A stretch of 64,000 nucleotides of DNA. Source: Bacillota bacterium (GTDB taxonomy: Bacteria; Bacillota; Clostridia; Oscillospirales; Ruminococcaceae). The position numbers and the translations under genes are program-made. This document shows positions 32,791 to 42,245 of the stretch, one piece after another (the stretch's first letter is position 1; each line of letters begins with the position of its first letter). The stretch is taken from NCBI GenBank assembly GCA_023421245.1, contig JAEZTV010000010.1, positions 1 through 64,000 on the forward strand. The letters run 5' to 3'. Under the pieces are notes generated by a model. The model saw only the letters and a program-made list of their open reading frames with translations, was not told the origin of the DNA and did not search any database.

Positions 32791-33723
32791 TCAACCAAAT
32801 ACGCCTATATCCGTAAGATTTTCACACCCAAACAGTCCATAAATCAGCATTGCTTTAAGCTTTGCATAGATCTGCGGCAGATCATCGGCCGGCAAGGGGT
32901 TCGTTCCAAGCCCTACCTCCAGGGTAAAGCCCTGCGCCCCAAACTCCTGAATAAACCAGTCCTTAAACCCGCCGTGCGACGCCATACCGGTCGGCGCACA
33001 TACCGTGTATCCGCACAGGCTCGCCCAATAATCCGCAACGGCACGCGATTTGACCGGCGTATTTTTGCCGTAATCATAGTATATTTCCTCGCCCTGACTG
33101 TGAAACGCCACCAGCCGTGAAGGGCGGTACATCCGGCACAGGTTGCACAGCGCGCGCGTTTCGGGCTCACTTTCGGGCGTCTCCCCCCCATACTGCCGCT
33201 TGGCAGGGGCTGTAATGCCGTTTTCCTCCTCCATGCGTTTGACCTGCGCAAAGCCCGCGTCAAAGTTGTGGTTGATATCCACCCCCCGCACGTTTGCGTT
33301 CCAGCCGGTAAGGTCGCCGCGCGAAATCTCTTCCACGGCAGATTTATACAGCCCCGCGCTTTCGGTGCCGTTTGCCACAAGCTCCAGCCCATCGGGGTTT
33401 GCACAGGGCAGGATGATAACCCCTCTGCCGCGCATTGCTTGATGCGGCAGAATTCCGCATATGTTCTCGCGTTTTGTTACCGCTTGTGCAAGCTCCTCCA
33501 AAAAACAGGTCAGCAGCAGCACGGTAATCCACTCCTGCGCATGAAAACCCCCTGCATATACCACCGCTCCCCTGCGGTGTGAAAACCCAACCGCCCATAG
33601 CTCACGCCCCAAAACACTTTTGCCTACACTAAACAGTTCGGCGGGGATGCACCCACCGCAGATAGCGGAAAGTTTGCGCGTTAAGGCCGCAAAGTCCGGT
33701 ATGTTTTGATAAAAGCTCTCCAT
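32791..33723 (-). CDS. M14-family zinc carboxypeptidase
   Basis: This 310-residue protein is an M14 peptidase: GGFHAQEWI carries the HxxE zinc pair, AFHSQGE the third ligand His, and FTLEVGLGTNPL the catalytic Glu. Residues in the middle (NANVRGVDINHNFD) are typical of the gamma-D-glutamyl-(L)-meso-diaminopimelate branch, which acts on cell-wall peptides. No signal peptide is visible, so it may trim recycled muropeptides in the cytoplasm. AGGGGG precedes the ATG at 33723; the longer frame to 33798 has no support. Confidence 0.88.
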   Translation of the reverse strand: MESFYQNIPDFAALTRKLSAICGGCIPAELFSVGKSVLGRELWAVGFSHRRGAVVYAGGFHAQEWITVLLLTCFLEELAQAVTKRENICGILPHQAMRGRGVIILPCANPDGLELVANGTESAGLYKSAVEEISRGDLTGWNANVRGVDINHNFDAGFAQVKRMEEENGITAPAKRQYGGETPESEPETRALCNLCRMYRPSRLVAFHSQGEEIYYDYGKNTPVKSRAVADYWASLCGYTVCAPTGMASHGGFKDWFIQEFGAQGFTLEVGLGTNPLPADDLPQIYAKLKAMLIYGLFGCENLTDIGVFG

Positions 33724-34031
33724 TGGTCTACCCCCTAAATCGATAATGGCATTGTACCGCCGCGCGTCTGGACGCGCAGACATGCCGTTCATCGGCAACG
33801 ATTACTGCCCATTCCCGCGTACCCTGCCGCCGTGCGGCAATATAATCAATTAACCCCACCCCCCCAGTGGGATTTTCAAGCGGCTGGCGGTGCTTGCCGG
33901 CACGCAAAAGCTGTCTTTCAGGCAGCCGCGCGGCGTGGACCGCGTCTTTAAAACCGGAACGGCTTTAAAGCTTGCTGATTATAGTATTGTATTCGTGTTT
34001 GTTTTGCGGCATGACGCACCCGGTATTTTTC
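33724..34031. other. Gap upstream of the M14 gene
   Basis: About 300 bases with no gene. Short palindromes such as GCCGCCGTGCGGC are present but no recognised module of the main repeat family. Confidence 0.45.
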
Positions 34032-34060
34032 TTTACACCGGCAATATCTGCGTGTACAAT
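34032..34060 (+). promoter_or_regulatory. Promoter of the Nudix hydrolase gene
   Basis: TTTACA and TACAAT are separated by 17 bp. The roughly 155-base leader holds CCCCTT...AAGGGG and TACCC...GGGTA hairpins before the AGAGGAGA ribosome binding site. Confidence 0.6.
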
Positions 34061-34219
34061 AAATAGGGAGCACTCGGTAGCCCCTTTTGGCAAGGGGCCA
34101 CACGCTCAAAACCCCCGCGCCTGAGCAGCTTAAAAAGATGTAAAAACCGCAATACGGTGCGAATTTTATGTTGCGGAGGATACCCTTAATAGGGTAACAT
34201 AGCATAAGAGGAGAAAGTT

Positions 34220-34771
34220 ATGGCACATTACGAAAAAACGCTGGAACAAACCTATCTATACCGCGGCAAAATCGTATCGCTGCGCGTGGATAAGGCCGAG
34301 CTTGAAAACAAAAAAATTGCAAGCCGCGAGGTTGTAGAGCACTCCGGCGGGGTGTGTGTGCTCCCGCTCGATAAAGATGGCATGGTAACACTGGTGCGCC
34401 AGTTCCGCTACCCCTATATGGCGGAACTGCTTGAAGCACCCGCAGGCAAGCGCTCCCCCGGCGAAGACCCGCTCGAATGCGGCAAACGAGAGCTTGCCGA
34501 GGAGACCGGGCTGTGCGCCGGGCACTACACATCACTCGGCGAGCTGTACCCCTCCCCCGGGTATCTGGACGAAATAATTCATCTCTACCTTGCAACGGGC
34601 CTTACCCATGTGGGGCAAAGCCTTGACGAGGATGAGTTTCTTGACATATGCACCCTGCCGCTTGCCAAGGCGGTACAAATGGTGCTCGACGGCGGGATAA
34701 AGGATGCCAAAACCCAAACCGCGCTGCTTAAGGCACACCTGCTTTGTCAAAGCGGTGAGCTCCCTTTTTAA
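34220..34771 (+). CDS. Nudix hydrolase, ADP-ribose pyrophosphatase type
   Basis: This 183-residue protein hydrolyses nucleoside diphosphate sugars, most likely ADP-ribose to AMP and ribose 5-phosphate. The Nudix box is complete: Gly in APAGKRSPGE, then REL-A-EETG-L (about residues 76-98). FRYPYMAELLEAPAGK and SPGYLDEIIHLYLA are typical of the NudF/YqkG group. GAGGAG precedes the ATG. It is monocistronic by spacing. Confidence 0.92.
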   Translation: MAHYEKTLEQTYLYRGKIVSLRVDKAELENKKIASREVVEHSGGVCVLPLDKDGMVTLVRQFRYPYMAELLEAPAGKRSPGEDPLECGKRELAEETGLCAGHYTSLGELYPSPGYLDEIIHLYLATGLTHVGQSLDEDEFLDICTLPLAKAVQMVLDGGIKDAKTQTALLKAHLLCQSGELPF

Positions 34772-34786
34772 TGACGCACTGCCGCC

Positions 34787-34815
34787 TTGCTTGTGACCCG
34801 CCCGCAAGGTATACT
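34787..34815 (+). promoter_or_regulatory. Possible promoter ahead of the ATP-grasp gene
   Basis: TTGCTT and TATACT are separated by 17 bp. It would give a leader of about 300 bases, so a closer promoter may exist. Nothing else is seen in 34772-35117. Confidence 0.4.
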
Positions 34816-35117
34816 GATAGAGGCAAGCCTGGTGACACACCCTGCCATCCGGCACATTAAAAAGGGCTTTGTACCATCGCAAACTTTAGAACCTTTCCGG
34901 TATTTCAGATGCGGCCCGCGCCGCGCGGGGCCCGCATAATCGATTGCACGCTTTCGCGTGTCGGCAAGCACAGCCGGCCGCCAGAAGATTCCACAGAGGG
35001 TTTTGGGATTGATTGATTATATTTGTTGTACAGGCCTTTTGCTTTTTATTATAAACCATCTGCCGTGTGAGATGCCCAAGCCTATCATCCGATATGAAAC
35101 CGAGGTCTTACTATTTC

Positions 35118-36137
35118 ATGAACAAGATAAGTTATCTTTTTTCCGCCATCCGCTCTATGAACTACAGAGCCATGCTTGCTAAGGCACGCATTGTTCGTGA
35201 CCGAACCCATAAGCCCACGCTGTGTATCCTGACGGATATGCTGTATTGCGGTGCGCGCTTTGGCGCGGGCTATATGGATTATACCGTGCTTGAGTTTTAC
35301 CGCATGTCGGACAAAGAGCGCAACACCTTTATGACGCGCGCACGCAGCAACATGCTGGTGCGTGCCCTCAACGACCGTGCACACTGGCACTGGTTTGAGG
35401 ATAAGACCCAGTTTCTCACCCGTTTTTCGCGGTATCTGGGCAGGGAGTGGATTGATCTTTCCCGCACGGACGCCGGTGCGTTTGCGCGCTTTTGCACGGG
35501 CAGGGAGCGTATTATCGTCAAGCCGGTTGACGGCGACGGCGGCACGGGCGTAGACTGCATTACCCTAAGCGGGCAGACCGATTTCACCGCACTGTATCAC
35601 ACGCTAAGGCAAACCGGCCAGACACTGTGCGAAGAGTACGTTGTGCAGCATCCGGTGCTTGCGGCCATCTACCCGGGCTCCGTCAATACCCTGCGCATTG
35701 TTACCGTACTTGGCAGCAACGGGCAGGTGGATATCACACGCTGCTTAATCCGCATTGGCGCGGGCGGCGTGGTCGATAACATCTCAAGCGGCGGTATGGC
35801 GGCATTGCTTGACCCTGCCAGTGGCAAAATTATCCGTCCCGCGCACGACAAGAACGGTATGGGGCACACGCATCACCCCATAACGGGTGCCGCAATTGTG
35901 GGGGTAACGGTACCGATGTTTGACCGCGTGCTTACAATGGTAAGGGAGGCCGCACTTGAGGTCCCCGCTATCCGCTATGTCGCGTGGGATGTTGCGGTGT
36001 GCGAGTCAGGCCCTGTGTTCATCGAGGCAAACCAATACCCCGGGCACGAAATTCAGCAGCTGCCGCCGCATATCGACGCAAACACCGGGCTATGGCCGGT
36101 GTACAAAAAATACATGGTGCAGGATATTGGAACATAA
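35118..36137 (+). CDS. Sugar-transfer-associated ATP-grasp protein
   Basis: This 339-residue protein has an ATP-grasp fold of the type found beside polysaccharide synthesis genes (ATPgrasp_ST). Visible parts are IIVKPVDGDGGTGVD (nucleotide-binding loop), CEEYVVQHP, ISSGGMAALLD and VAWDVAVCESGPVFIEANQYPG with the metal-binding E-x-N. The ligated substrates are unknown. The ATG at 35118 begins the recognisable sequence; the frame reaches back to 35067. A HAD gene follows 43 bases downstream. Confidence 0.82.
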   Translation: MNKISYLFSAIRSMNYRAMLAKARIVRDRTHKPTLCILTDMLYCGARFGAGYMDYTVLEFYRMSDKERNTFMTRARSNMLVRALNDRAHWHWFEDKTQFLTRFSRYLGREWIDLSRTDAGAFARFCTGRERIIVKPVDGDGGTGVDCITLSGQTDFTALYHTLRQTGQTLCEEYVVQHPVLAAIYPGSVNTLRIVTVLGSNGQVDITRCLIRIGAGGVVDNISSGGMAALLDPASGKIIRPAHDKNGMGHTHHPITGAAIVGVTVPMFDRVLTMVREAALEVPAIRYVAWDVAVCESGPVFIEANQYPGHEIQQLPPHIDANTGLWPVYKKYMVQDIGT

Positions 36138-36180
36138 GGCATTGTTCTAAACCGCACCCAACGAATATGGAGATTTACCA

Positions 36181-36867
36181 ATGTATCTGAAACACGTTAT
36201 CTTTGACATGGACGGCGTATTGTTCGACAGCGAGCGCATGTACGAAGAGGGGCTGATGCGCAATGCCCCAAAATACGGCATCGCGCCCACCCACGAGATT
36301 TTTTTACAAACGGTGGGGTCCTCCGAAAAGGCGTCTAAGGACATCTTCTTTTCCCACTACGGCAGGTTTGACTACGATGCCCTGCGCACCGATATCCGCC
36401 TGCACATCCTGACGCAGATGAAGAACGGAAATATCCCCCTAAAAAAGGGCGTGCTCAATCTGCTTACATATTTAAAAGAGCAATCGGTTCGTATCGCGCT
36501 TGCGACCTCCACCCGCCGTTCGACGGTGGAGGTGATGCTGAAAACCGCCGATATCCTGCGCTATTTTGATTTCACCGTCTGCGGTGACGAGGTAAAAAAA
36601 CCAAAGCCCAACCCCGAAATCTTTTTAACCGCGATGAACGCCCTTGGCGGCACACGCAGCAACACCCTTGTGGTGGAGGATTCGCACAACGGCGTGCGCG
36701 CCGCGGGTGCCGCCGGTATCCCCGTGCTGGTGGTGCCCGATATGCTGCCGCCCCTGCCGGAGCTTGCAAACTTTGCGGTGGTAAACGACCTTGACGAAGC
36801 AAAGGAACTGCTCATGCCCTTTGTAGAGGGCCACAGTGCTGGTACGGCGGTCCTACACCGTTCATAG
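36181..36867 (+). CDS. HAD hydrolase, beta-phosphoglucomutase-like
   Basis: This 228-residue HAD-superfamily enzyme has motif I FDMDGVLFDSE, motif II ATSTRR, motif III with the Lys in GDEVKKPKPNPEIF, and motif IV VVEDSHNGVRAA. The cap domain is of the C1 type, as in beta-phosphoglucomutase and small sugar-phosphate phosphatases. The substrate is not determinable. GGAG is ahead of the ATG. It may be cotranscribed with the ATP-grasp gene. Confidence 0.9.
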   Translation: MYLKHVIFDMDGVLFDSERMYEEGLMRNAPKYGIAPTHEIFLQTVGSSEKASKDIFFSHYGRFDYDALRTDIRLHILTQMKNGNIPLKKGVLNLLTYLKEQSVRIALATSTRRSTVEVMLKTADILRYFDFTVCGDEVKKPKPNPEIFLTAMNALGGTRSNTLVVEDSHNGVRAAGAAGIPVLVVPDMLPPLPELANFAVVNDLDEAKELLMPFVEGHSAGTAVLHRS

Positions 36868-36908
36868 ACCGTTTTTGCAAGCGGACAGTGTTAAACAACA
36901 GTACCGAT

Positions 36909-36947
36909 AACGGGCAGGGATGCTATCGCAATCCCTGTCCGTTCTTT
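36909..36947 (+). terminator. Terminator of the HAD gene
   Basis: A 13-bp stem with one G-T pair and a 9-base loop is followed by CTTT. Confidence 0.75.
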
Positions 36948-37076
36948 GTACGGGCAAAGCTTACGGAAACCAGCCTCCGGCAACCGCGTGGTACGCCAAA
37001 AACGCGCTATAGAATACCGGCATCAAAAGTGATATACTGGTTGCAAACAACATCTTTCCCCTCGAAAGGAGCCTCT

Positions 37077-37943
37077 ATGATACAGGATATCCATCCCCAT
37101 ACCTTCAACAACAGCTACCAGCCGGTGCCCCCCCAAGCACATGACTTTTTGCTCTGCTTTTCGCAGAATAAGGCACTGTTTGACACAACCGGCGGCGAGC
37201 GGATGTTCCCCACCGCAGGCGACCTGCTAACCGATACCGCATACACCGACTGCATCTATCTGTTCGGGATTGACGACAGGGCGATGTTTCTTTATATCGG
37301 GCAGCCCCCCGCCGCAACCGGACGGTTTCTCTGGGGCGAGGTGGAACAGTTTCGCACCATTCAGCCGGAATGGCTTGCGTTCTGCGGCATCACAGCCAGC
37401 CACCTGTACCGTTGGTATCACGACCACGCATTTTGCGGCCGATGTGCCACCACTATGCAGCACAAGGCGGATGAACGGGCGCTCATATGCCCCGCATGCG
37501 CGAAAATAGAGTTTCCCACGCTTTCCCCCGCGGTGATTGTGGCGGTAACCGACGGCGACCGCCTGCTGCTTACCCGTTATGCCAACCGCGGCTACCGGCG
37601 CTGGGCGCTGGTGGCGGGCTTCGCCGAGATTGGCGAAACCCTTGAGGAAACGGTTGCCCGCGAGGTGATGGAGGAGGTAGGGCTTAGGGTAAAAAACCTG
37701 CGCTACTACAAAAGTCAGCCGTGGGGATATTCGCAGTCACTGCTGGTGGGCTTTTTTGCCGAGCTTGACGGCGACGACACCATCACGCTTGATGAATACG
37801 AGCTTGCCGAGGCGATGTGGACAAGGCGCGACGACATCGAGCCGATCTCCTCCACCGTCAGCCTCACTGCCGAGATGATGGAGGCATTTCGCACCGCGAA
37901 AATGCCCCTATCAGACACTATGTATCCTGCAAAGGAGCTATGA
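37077..37943 (+). CDS. nudC: NAD+ diphosphatase (NudC type)
   Basis: This 288-residue protein has the NudC order: N-terminal domain, a zinc ribbon (FCGRCATTMQ and LICPACAKIEFP, about residues 123-145), then a Nudix domain (GFAEIGETLEETVAREVMEE). The SQPWGYSQS motif replaces the classical SQPWPFPxS of NADH pyrophosphatases, a small deviation. It splits NAD(H) to NMN(H) and AMP, and in some bacteria removes NAD caps from RNA. AAAGGAG lies before ATG 37077; the frame extends to 36888 but overlaps a terminator. Confidence 0.93.
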   Translation: MIQDIHPHTFNNSYQPVPPQAHDFLLCFSQNKALFDTTGGERMFPTAGDLLTDTAYTDCIYLFGIDDRAMFLYIGQPPAATGRFLWGEVEQFRTIQPEWLAFCGITASHLYRWYHDHAFCGRCATTMQHKADERALICPACAKIEFPTLSPAVIVAVTDGDRLLLTRYANRGYRRWALVAGFAEIGETLEETVAREVMEEVGLRVKNLRYYKSQPWGYSQSLLVGFFAELDGDDTITLDEYELAEAMWTRRDDIEPISSTVSLTAEMMEAFRTAKMPLSDTMYPAKEL

Positions 37944-37946
37944 GCC

Positions 37947-38300
37947 ATGATAAAACGATACATCAAGGCTGTGCTTACCTCGTTTACCTTCTGGTTTGCA
38001 GTCCTCAGTCTTATAACGATCCACAACCACTATACGGGCGGTGATTCCAAGAGCATAGTGCTCATCTCCCTTCACCCTGTGCTCTCGTCGCTGTCACACA
38101 ATGACGCGGCGCGCGATTTTTTAAATGCAGGGCCTCTCGTCCCCGCAAAAAACATTCTGGGGGAGATTTCGGTTTTCTGGTATTTTGCGCATTTTGCGCT
38201 TTCGTTTGCCTTGGGGCTTGTGTTGGATGGTATTAAGGCTGTGCTGCGCCGTCTGTTCCGCTTTGCCACGGCACCCGCCGCGCAGAAAGGTCAGCCATGA
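37947..38300 (+). CDS. Small membrane protein of unknown function
   Basis: This 117-residue protein has two predicted transmembrane segments (about 7-27 and 73-95) with a polar loop between and a basic C-terminal tail. I do not recognise a family. It starts 3 bases after the nudC stop, with AAAGGAG placed in the nudC end, and its end overlaps the hemW start by 4 bases. It therefore lies in a tightly packed operon nudC-this-hemW-rfbB. Confidence 0.7.
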   Translation: MIKRYIKAVLTSFTFWFAVLSLITIHNHYTGGDSKSIVLISLHPVLSSLSHNDAARDFLNAGPLVPAKNILGEISVFWYFAHFALSFALGLVLDGIKAVLRRLFRFATAPAAQKGQP

Positions 38301-39415
38301 GCGTAAAATCAGAGCCAATTGGGCTATACATCCACATCCCGTTTTGTGCCGCAAAGTGCGGCTACTGCGATTTTTACTCGCTCACCGCCGACGATGCGCT
38401 GATGGATGCGTATCTTGCGGCGGTATGCCGCGACCTCGCGCTTTGGTCGCAGCGGCTGGCGGGCAGAAAGGCGCACACCCTATACCTTGGCGGCGGCACG
38501 CCCATTCTGTTTGGTGCGCAAAGGCTTTGCAAGCTACTTGCAGCGTGTGTGCACAACTTCGGGCTGGAGGGCGCCGAAATTACCCTGGAAGCAAACCCCA
38601 ACCACACCGATTACGATACGTTGTGCGCACTGAAACATGCCGGCTACAACCGCATCTCGTTTGGTGTGCAGAGTGCGGTGGATGCAGAGCTTTTGGCGCT
38701 TACCCGCTCGCATACTGTCCTACAGGCACGCGATGCCATCCTTTGCGCACAGCGTGCGGGGTTTACGAATATCAGCGCCGACCTCATGCTCGGCATCCCG
38801 CATCAAACGCGCGACAGCGCGAAGCGTTCGGCGCGGTTTCTGTGCGAGCTTGGGGTACAGCATATCTCGGCGTACCTGCTCAAGATTGAAGAAGGCACAC
38901 CGTTTTATGCGCGAGCGGATACCCTCTCTCTGCCCGATGAGGATGCCGTAGCCGCACTCTATCTGGATATGGTGCAGGAGTGTTCGCGCCTTGGCTACCA
39001 TCAGTACGAAATCTCAAACTTTGCGCGGGACGATATGGCGTGCCGCCACAACCTTTTGTACTGGGACTGCCGCGAATATCTTGGTATCGGCCCTGCCGCC
39101 CACTCCTTCTTAACGGGAGAGCGGCTTGCCTACCCCGCCGATATCGGGCAATATCTTACAGGCGGGCAGCCCGCCAAAACAGATGACGGCGGCGGGTTTG
39201 AAGAGTACGTCATGCTGCGCCTGCGTCTGAGTGAAGGCCTGATGTTTGCCGACGCCCGCGCGCGCTACCCCGACGACACAGACACCGCGCGTCTTACCGC
39301 CAAAGCGGCGCCGCTGGCTGCGCAAAATCTGTGCGTATGTGATGATACCGGCATCCGCCTGACGGCACGCGGTATGCTGTTTTCAAACTACTGCATCGGT
39401 GAAATCCTGTTTTAA
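38297..39415 (+). CDS. hemW: Radical SAM heme chaperone HemW-like
   Basis: This 372-residue radical SAM protein has the cluster motif CAAKCGYCDF (CxxxCxxC), IPFC just before it, GGGTP, and the HemW-type C-terminal part with HNLLYWDCREYLGIGPAAHSF. HemW delivers heme to respiratory enzymes and is often misnamed coproporphyrinogen oxidase. Its start overlaps the upstream gene by 4 bases (ATGA). Whether this organism makes heme is not shown here. Confidence 0.92.
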   Translation: MSVKSEPIGLYIHIPFCAAKCGYCDFYSLTADDALMDAYLAAVCRDLALWSQRLAGRKAHTLYLGGGTPILFGAQRLCKLLAACVHNFGLEGAEITLEANPNHTDYDTLCALKHAGYNRISFGVQSAVDAELLALTRSHTVLQARDAILCAQRAGFTNISADLMLGIPHQTRDSAKRSARFLCELGVQHISAYLLKIEEGTPFYARADTLSLPDEDAVAALYLDMVQECSRLGYHQYEISNFARDDMACRHNLLYWDCREYLGIGPAAHSFLTGERLAYPADIGQYLTGGQPAKTDDGGGFEEYVMLRLRLSEGLMFADARARYPDDTDTARLTAKAAPLAAQNLCVCDDTGIRLTARGMLFSNYCIGEILF

Positions 39416-39452
39416 TATCGCACAACTGCCCGGGAGGAGGGATGAATCTGCT

Positions 39453-40466
39453 TTGTTTGACACCATACTTCTGACAGGCGGAGCGGGCTTTATCGGCTCA
39501 AACCTTGTACGCTATCTGCTGCGCACATACCCCCGTATGCGTATCGTCAACGTCGACCTGCTCACCTATGCGGGTTCGCTTGCAAACCTTGCGGGCGTGC
39601 TGGAGCATGACCGCCATACCTTTGTGCGCGCCGATATTGCAAACAAAGATGAGATGCAGGCGGTGTTTGCGGCATATCACCCTGACGCGGTGGTACATCT
39701 GGCCGCACAGTCGCACGTAGACCGCAGTATCGCCCAGCCGGAAGAGTTTGTGCGCACCAACGTGCTCGGCACACAGCTGCTGCTCGACTGCGCACGCACA
39801 CAGTGGCGCACACATCCAAATGACGGATGCTTTACCTACCGCGAAGGCAGCCGGTTTTTATACGTTTCCACCGACGAGGTGTACGGCACGCTCGGGGCGC
39901 AGGGCTTGTTTACGGAGCAAAGCCCTCTTTTGCCGCGCAACCCTTATTCGGCGTCCAAGGCGGGAGCGGAGCTGCTGGTGCATGCCGCGCATACAACCTA
40001 TGGGCTTCCTGTTCTCATCACACGCTGCGTCAACAACTACGGGCCGTATCAGCACGCGGAAAAGCTTATCCCGCGAATGGTATACGCGGCCCTTGCCGGT
40101 GAGCCGCTGCCGGTATACGGCGACGGCCTGCAGGTACGCGAATGGGTGCATGTGCTCGACCATTGTGCGGCACTTGCCCGTGTGCTTGAGTTCGGTGCCG
40201 TAGGCGAGGTGTACAACATCGGGGGCGGCCGCCAAAACGAAAGCACCAACCTTGCGGTGGTGCGTCTGATAGTCGCGGCTCTCGGCATAAGCGACGCGCA
40301 GATTACCCATGTCGCCGACCGCCCGGGGCACGACCGCCGCTACGCACTCGACTGCACCAAAATCAGCACCGCACTTGGCTGGCAGCCTACCGTAGCGTTT
40401 GCCGACGGCCTTCGTGAAACGGTGCGGTGGTACAAGGCACATAGCGAAACTTTGTTTCGCATTTGA
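39453..40466 (+). CDS. rfbB: dTDP-glucose 4,6-dehydratase-like enzyme
   Basis: This 337-residue short-chain dehydrogenase/reductase is RfbB-like: ILLTGGAGFIGSNLVRY, VDLLTYAGSLANL, YVSTDEVYG, YSASKAGAELLV (YxxxK) and RCVNNYGPYQ. It would convert dTDP-glucose to dTDP-4-keto-6-deoxyglucose for surface sugars. The start is probably TTG at 39453 with GGAGGAGGG ahead. The last codons, from about 40440, are read from a module of the mosaic repeat (ATAGCGAAACTTTGTTTCGC), so the natural C-terminus has been replaced. No rfbA, C or D genes are near. Confidence 0.88.
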   Translation: MFDTILLTGGAGFIGSNLVRYLLRTYPRMRIVNVDLLTYAGSLANLAGVLEHDRHTFVRADIANKDEMQAVFAAYHPDAVVHLAAQSHVDRSIAQPEEFVRTNVLGTQLLLDCARTQWRTHPNDGCFTYREGSRFLYVSTDEVYGTLGAQGLFTEQSPLLPRNPYSASKAGAELLVHAAHTTYGLPVLITRCVNNYGPYQHAEKLIPRMVYAALAGEPLPVYGDGLQVREWVHVLDHCAALARVLEFGAVGEVYNIGGGRQNESTNLAVVRLIVAALGISDAQITHVADRPGHDRRYALDCTKISTALGWQPTVAFADGLRETVRWYKAHSETLFRI

Positions 40467-41310
40467 AAAACCCACGGTTTTCCGTATTGTACAAGATTTG
40501 CATTTGACCTCATCCGTCATAGTGAATCTCTGATTCACTATGACACCTTCTCCGAAACGGCAAGCTTCACCCAACGTTGGGAAGGGCTCTGGTAAGTGGG
40601 AGGGGTTTACCATCTACCCTACCATAGAACGGAAGGGTTGAGGCACGGGCGAAACGGAACAAGTACAATTGGGGGTGGAGGGAATCAAACGCGTAGCGTT
40701 TGACGTTTGTGCAAAACTGTTCCCCATGCCATTTTGCACAAACGCCGATAATTTTTTGTAAATAGAAACTGTGAGGTGTAGTTCGCCCGTGCTGCGGTTG
40801 GGGTTTTCAAGGGGCGAAGCCCCTTGATTCACTTTTGCCTTCTTATGTTGAACTACAAAAGAAGGTCGCCCGGAGGCGAAACATTTAGAAAATCTGCGCA
40901 GGCTACCTCATCCGGCGCTACGCGCTACCTTCTCCTAACAGGAGAAGGCTTTGCGCGGAGTGGCTGGTTATGTAGGTGAAATTAAAATCGTGTGGGGAGT
41001 TTTAACATACAAAGCGCGGCAATCCGGCGACGAAACCGCTAAGCAACAAAAGAACAGCCGAGGGAACAAAACGCAACGCATAGCCAGCCTTCGGTTGGCA
41101 TATAGCGAAACAATTTTCGCATTGGGAAAACCTGCGGTTTTCCTCTCTCGGGAGCGAAATCGCGACCGGAGCTCAGGGAGCTTTTTGCTCCACGCCGAGG
41201 ATAGCAGATTAGGGCGCACGACTGTCGCCAGATTGCCCGCGCGGGGTCCAGGGGGCACCCCTGATTCACTTTTGCCTTCCTTTGTTGAACTACAAAAGAA
41301 GGTCGCCCGC
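40441..41310. repeat. Mosaic intergenic repeat, copy 4
   Basis: Repeat modules fill the space between rfbB and trmB. In order: ATAGCGAAAC...GTTTCGCAT within rfbB, AAAACCCACGGTTTTCC, GACCTCATCCG plus CATAGTGAATC...GATTCACTATG, a segment at about 40700-40870 matching about 29455-29665, CCTTCTCC-TAAC-AGGAGAAGG (about 40929-40949), then an inverted relative of about 20845-21090. In two places a palindromic module present in one copy is absent in the other, so modules are exchanged individually. Confidence 0.83.
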
Positions 41311-41342
41311 AGGCGAAACCATCTTTTATACTATAAACATAG

Positions 41343-41360
41343 GGTTTTATGATATAATAC
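41343..41360 (+). promoter_or_regulatory. Extended -10 ahead of trmB
   Basis: TATGATATAAT (the TATAAT at 41353-41358) lies about 50 bases before trmB and just after the repeat block. No clear -35 is seen. Confidence 0.5.
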
Positions 41361-41409
41361 TTACAACCTCTATGCCAACCCAAAACAGCTGAAAGGACTG
41401 AGCCATACC

Positions 41410-42099
41410 ATGCGTATCCGGCATAAGCCGTGGGCGCGGCCGGAACTTGCCGCCTGCCCGTTTTTTATAGATGAACCTGTCACGCTCAAAGGGCGGTGGC
41501 ATAATGCATATGCTCACCCCGCACACCCGCTGCACATCGAGCTTGGCTGCGGCAAAGGCGGCTTTATTGCCCGGATGGCACTATTGCACCCCGACATAAA
41601 CTTCCTTGCCATCGATATTAAAAGCGAGATGCTGGGTCTTGCAAAGCGTAATATCGAAAAGGTGTTTGCCGAAGCGGGCCGTACACCCGACAACGTGCTG
41701 CTGTGCTCATTTGATATTGAGCGGCTGCCCATGATGCTCGGCGGTGACGATCTGGCAGCGCGCATCTACATTAATTTCTGCAACCCATGGCCTAAAACTA
41801 AGCATCACAAAAAGCGGCTTACCCATACAAGGCAGCTGCAAAGCTACAAAACCTTTCTTGCCACGGACGGCGAGCTGTGGTTTAAAACAGACAATGAGCC
41901 GCTGTTTCTTTCCACCCGGCATTATCTGCGCGATGCAGGCGGGTTTGAAATCGAGTTTTTAACCGACAATCTGCACCATAGCGGCTTTGCTCACAGCATC
42001 GCCACCGAACACGAGCGAATGTTTGCCGAACAGGGGCTTGCCACGCATTTTCTCATTGCACGCTACACGGACGACGTGCGCGAAGCTGCCCCGCTTTAG
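41410..42099 (+). CDS. trmB: tRNA (guanine-N7-)-methyltransferase
   Basis: This 229-residue class I methyltransferase makes m7G46 in tRNA. HIELGCGKGGFIARMA binds S-adenosylmethionine, FLAIDIKSEM follows, and the TrmB-specific YINFCNPWPKTKHHKKRL is complete. AAAGGA precedes the ATG. It stands alone after the repeats; a CPBP gene follows 146 bases later. Confidence 0.96.
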   Translation: MRIRHKPWARPELAACPFFIDEPVTLKGRWHNAYAHPAHPLHIELGCGKGGFIARMALLHPDINFLAIDIKSEMLGLAKRNIEKVFAEAGRTPDNVLLCSFDIERLPMMLGGDDLAARIYINFCNPWPKTKHHKKRLTHTRQLQSYKTFLATDGELWFKTDNEPLFLSTRHYLRDAGGFEIEFLTDNLHHSGFAHSIATEHERMFAEQGLATHFLIARYTDDVREAAPL

Positions 42100-42245
42100 C
42101 GCAGCGGCAGGACTTTCCAACCGACAGGCTTGTCTTGTTTACAAAAAACCGGTATATTGACATCTGTTTTTCTGATATACTCTGGTTCATCAGGACTTTA
42201 ACCATTGGGCCTCGGTGCGGACTGTGGAAAAAGGAGCAATGCGCC

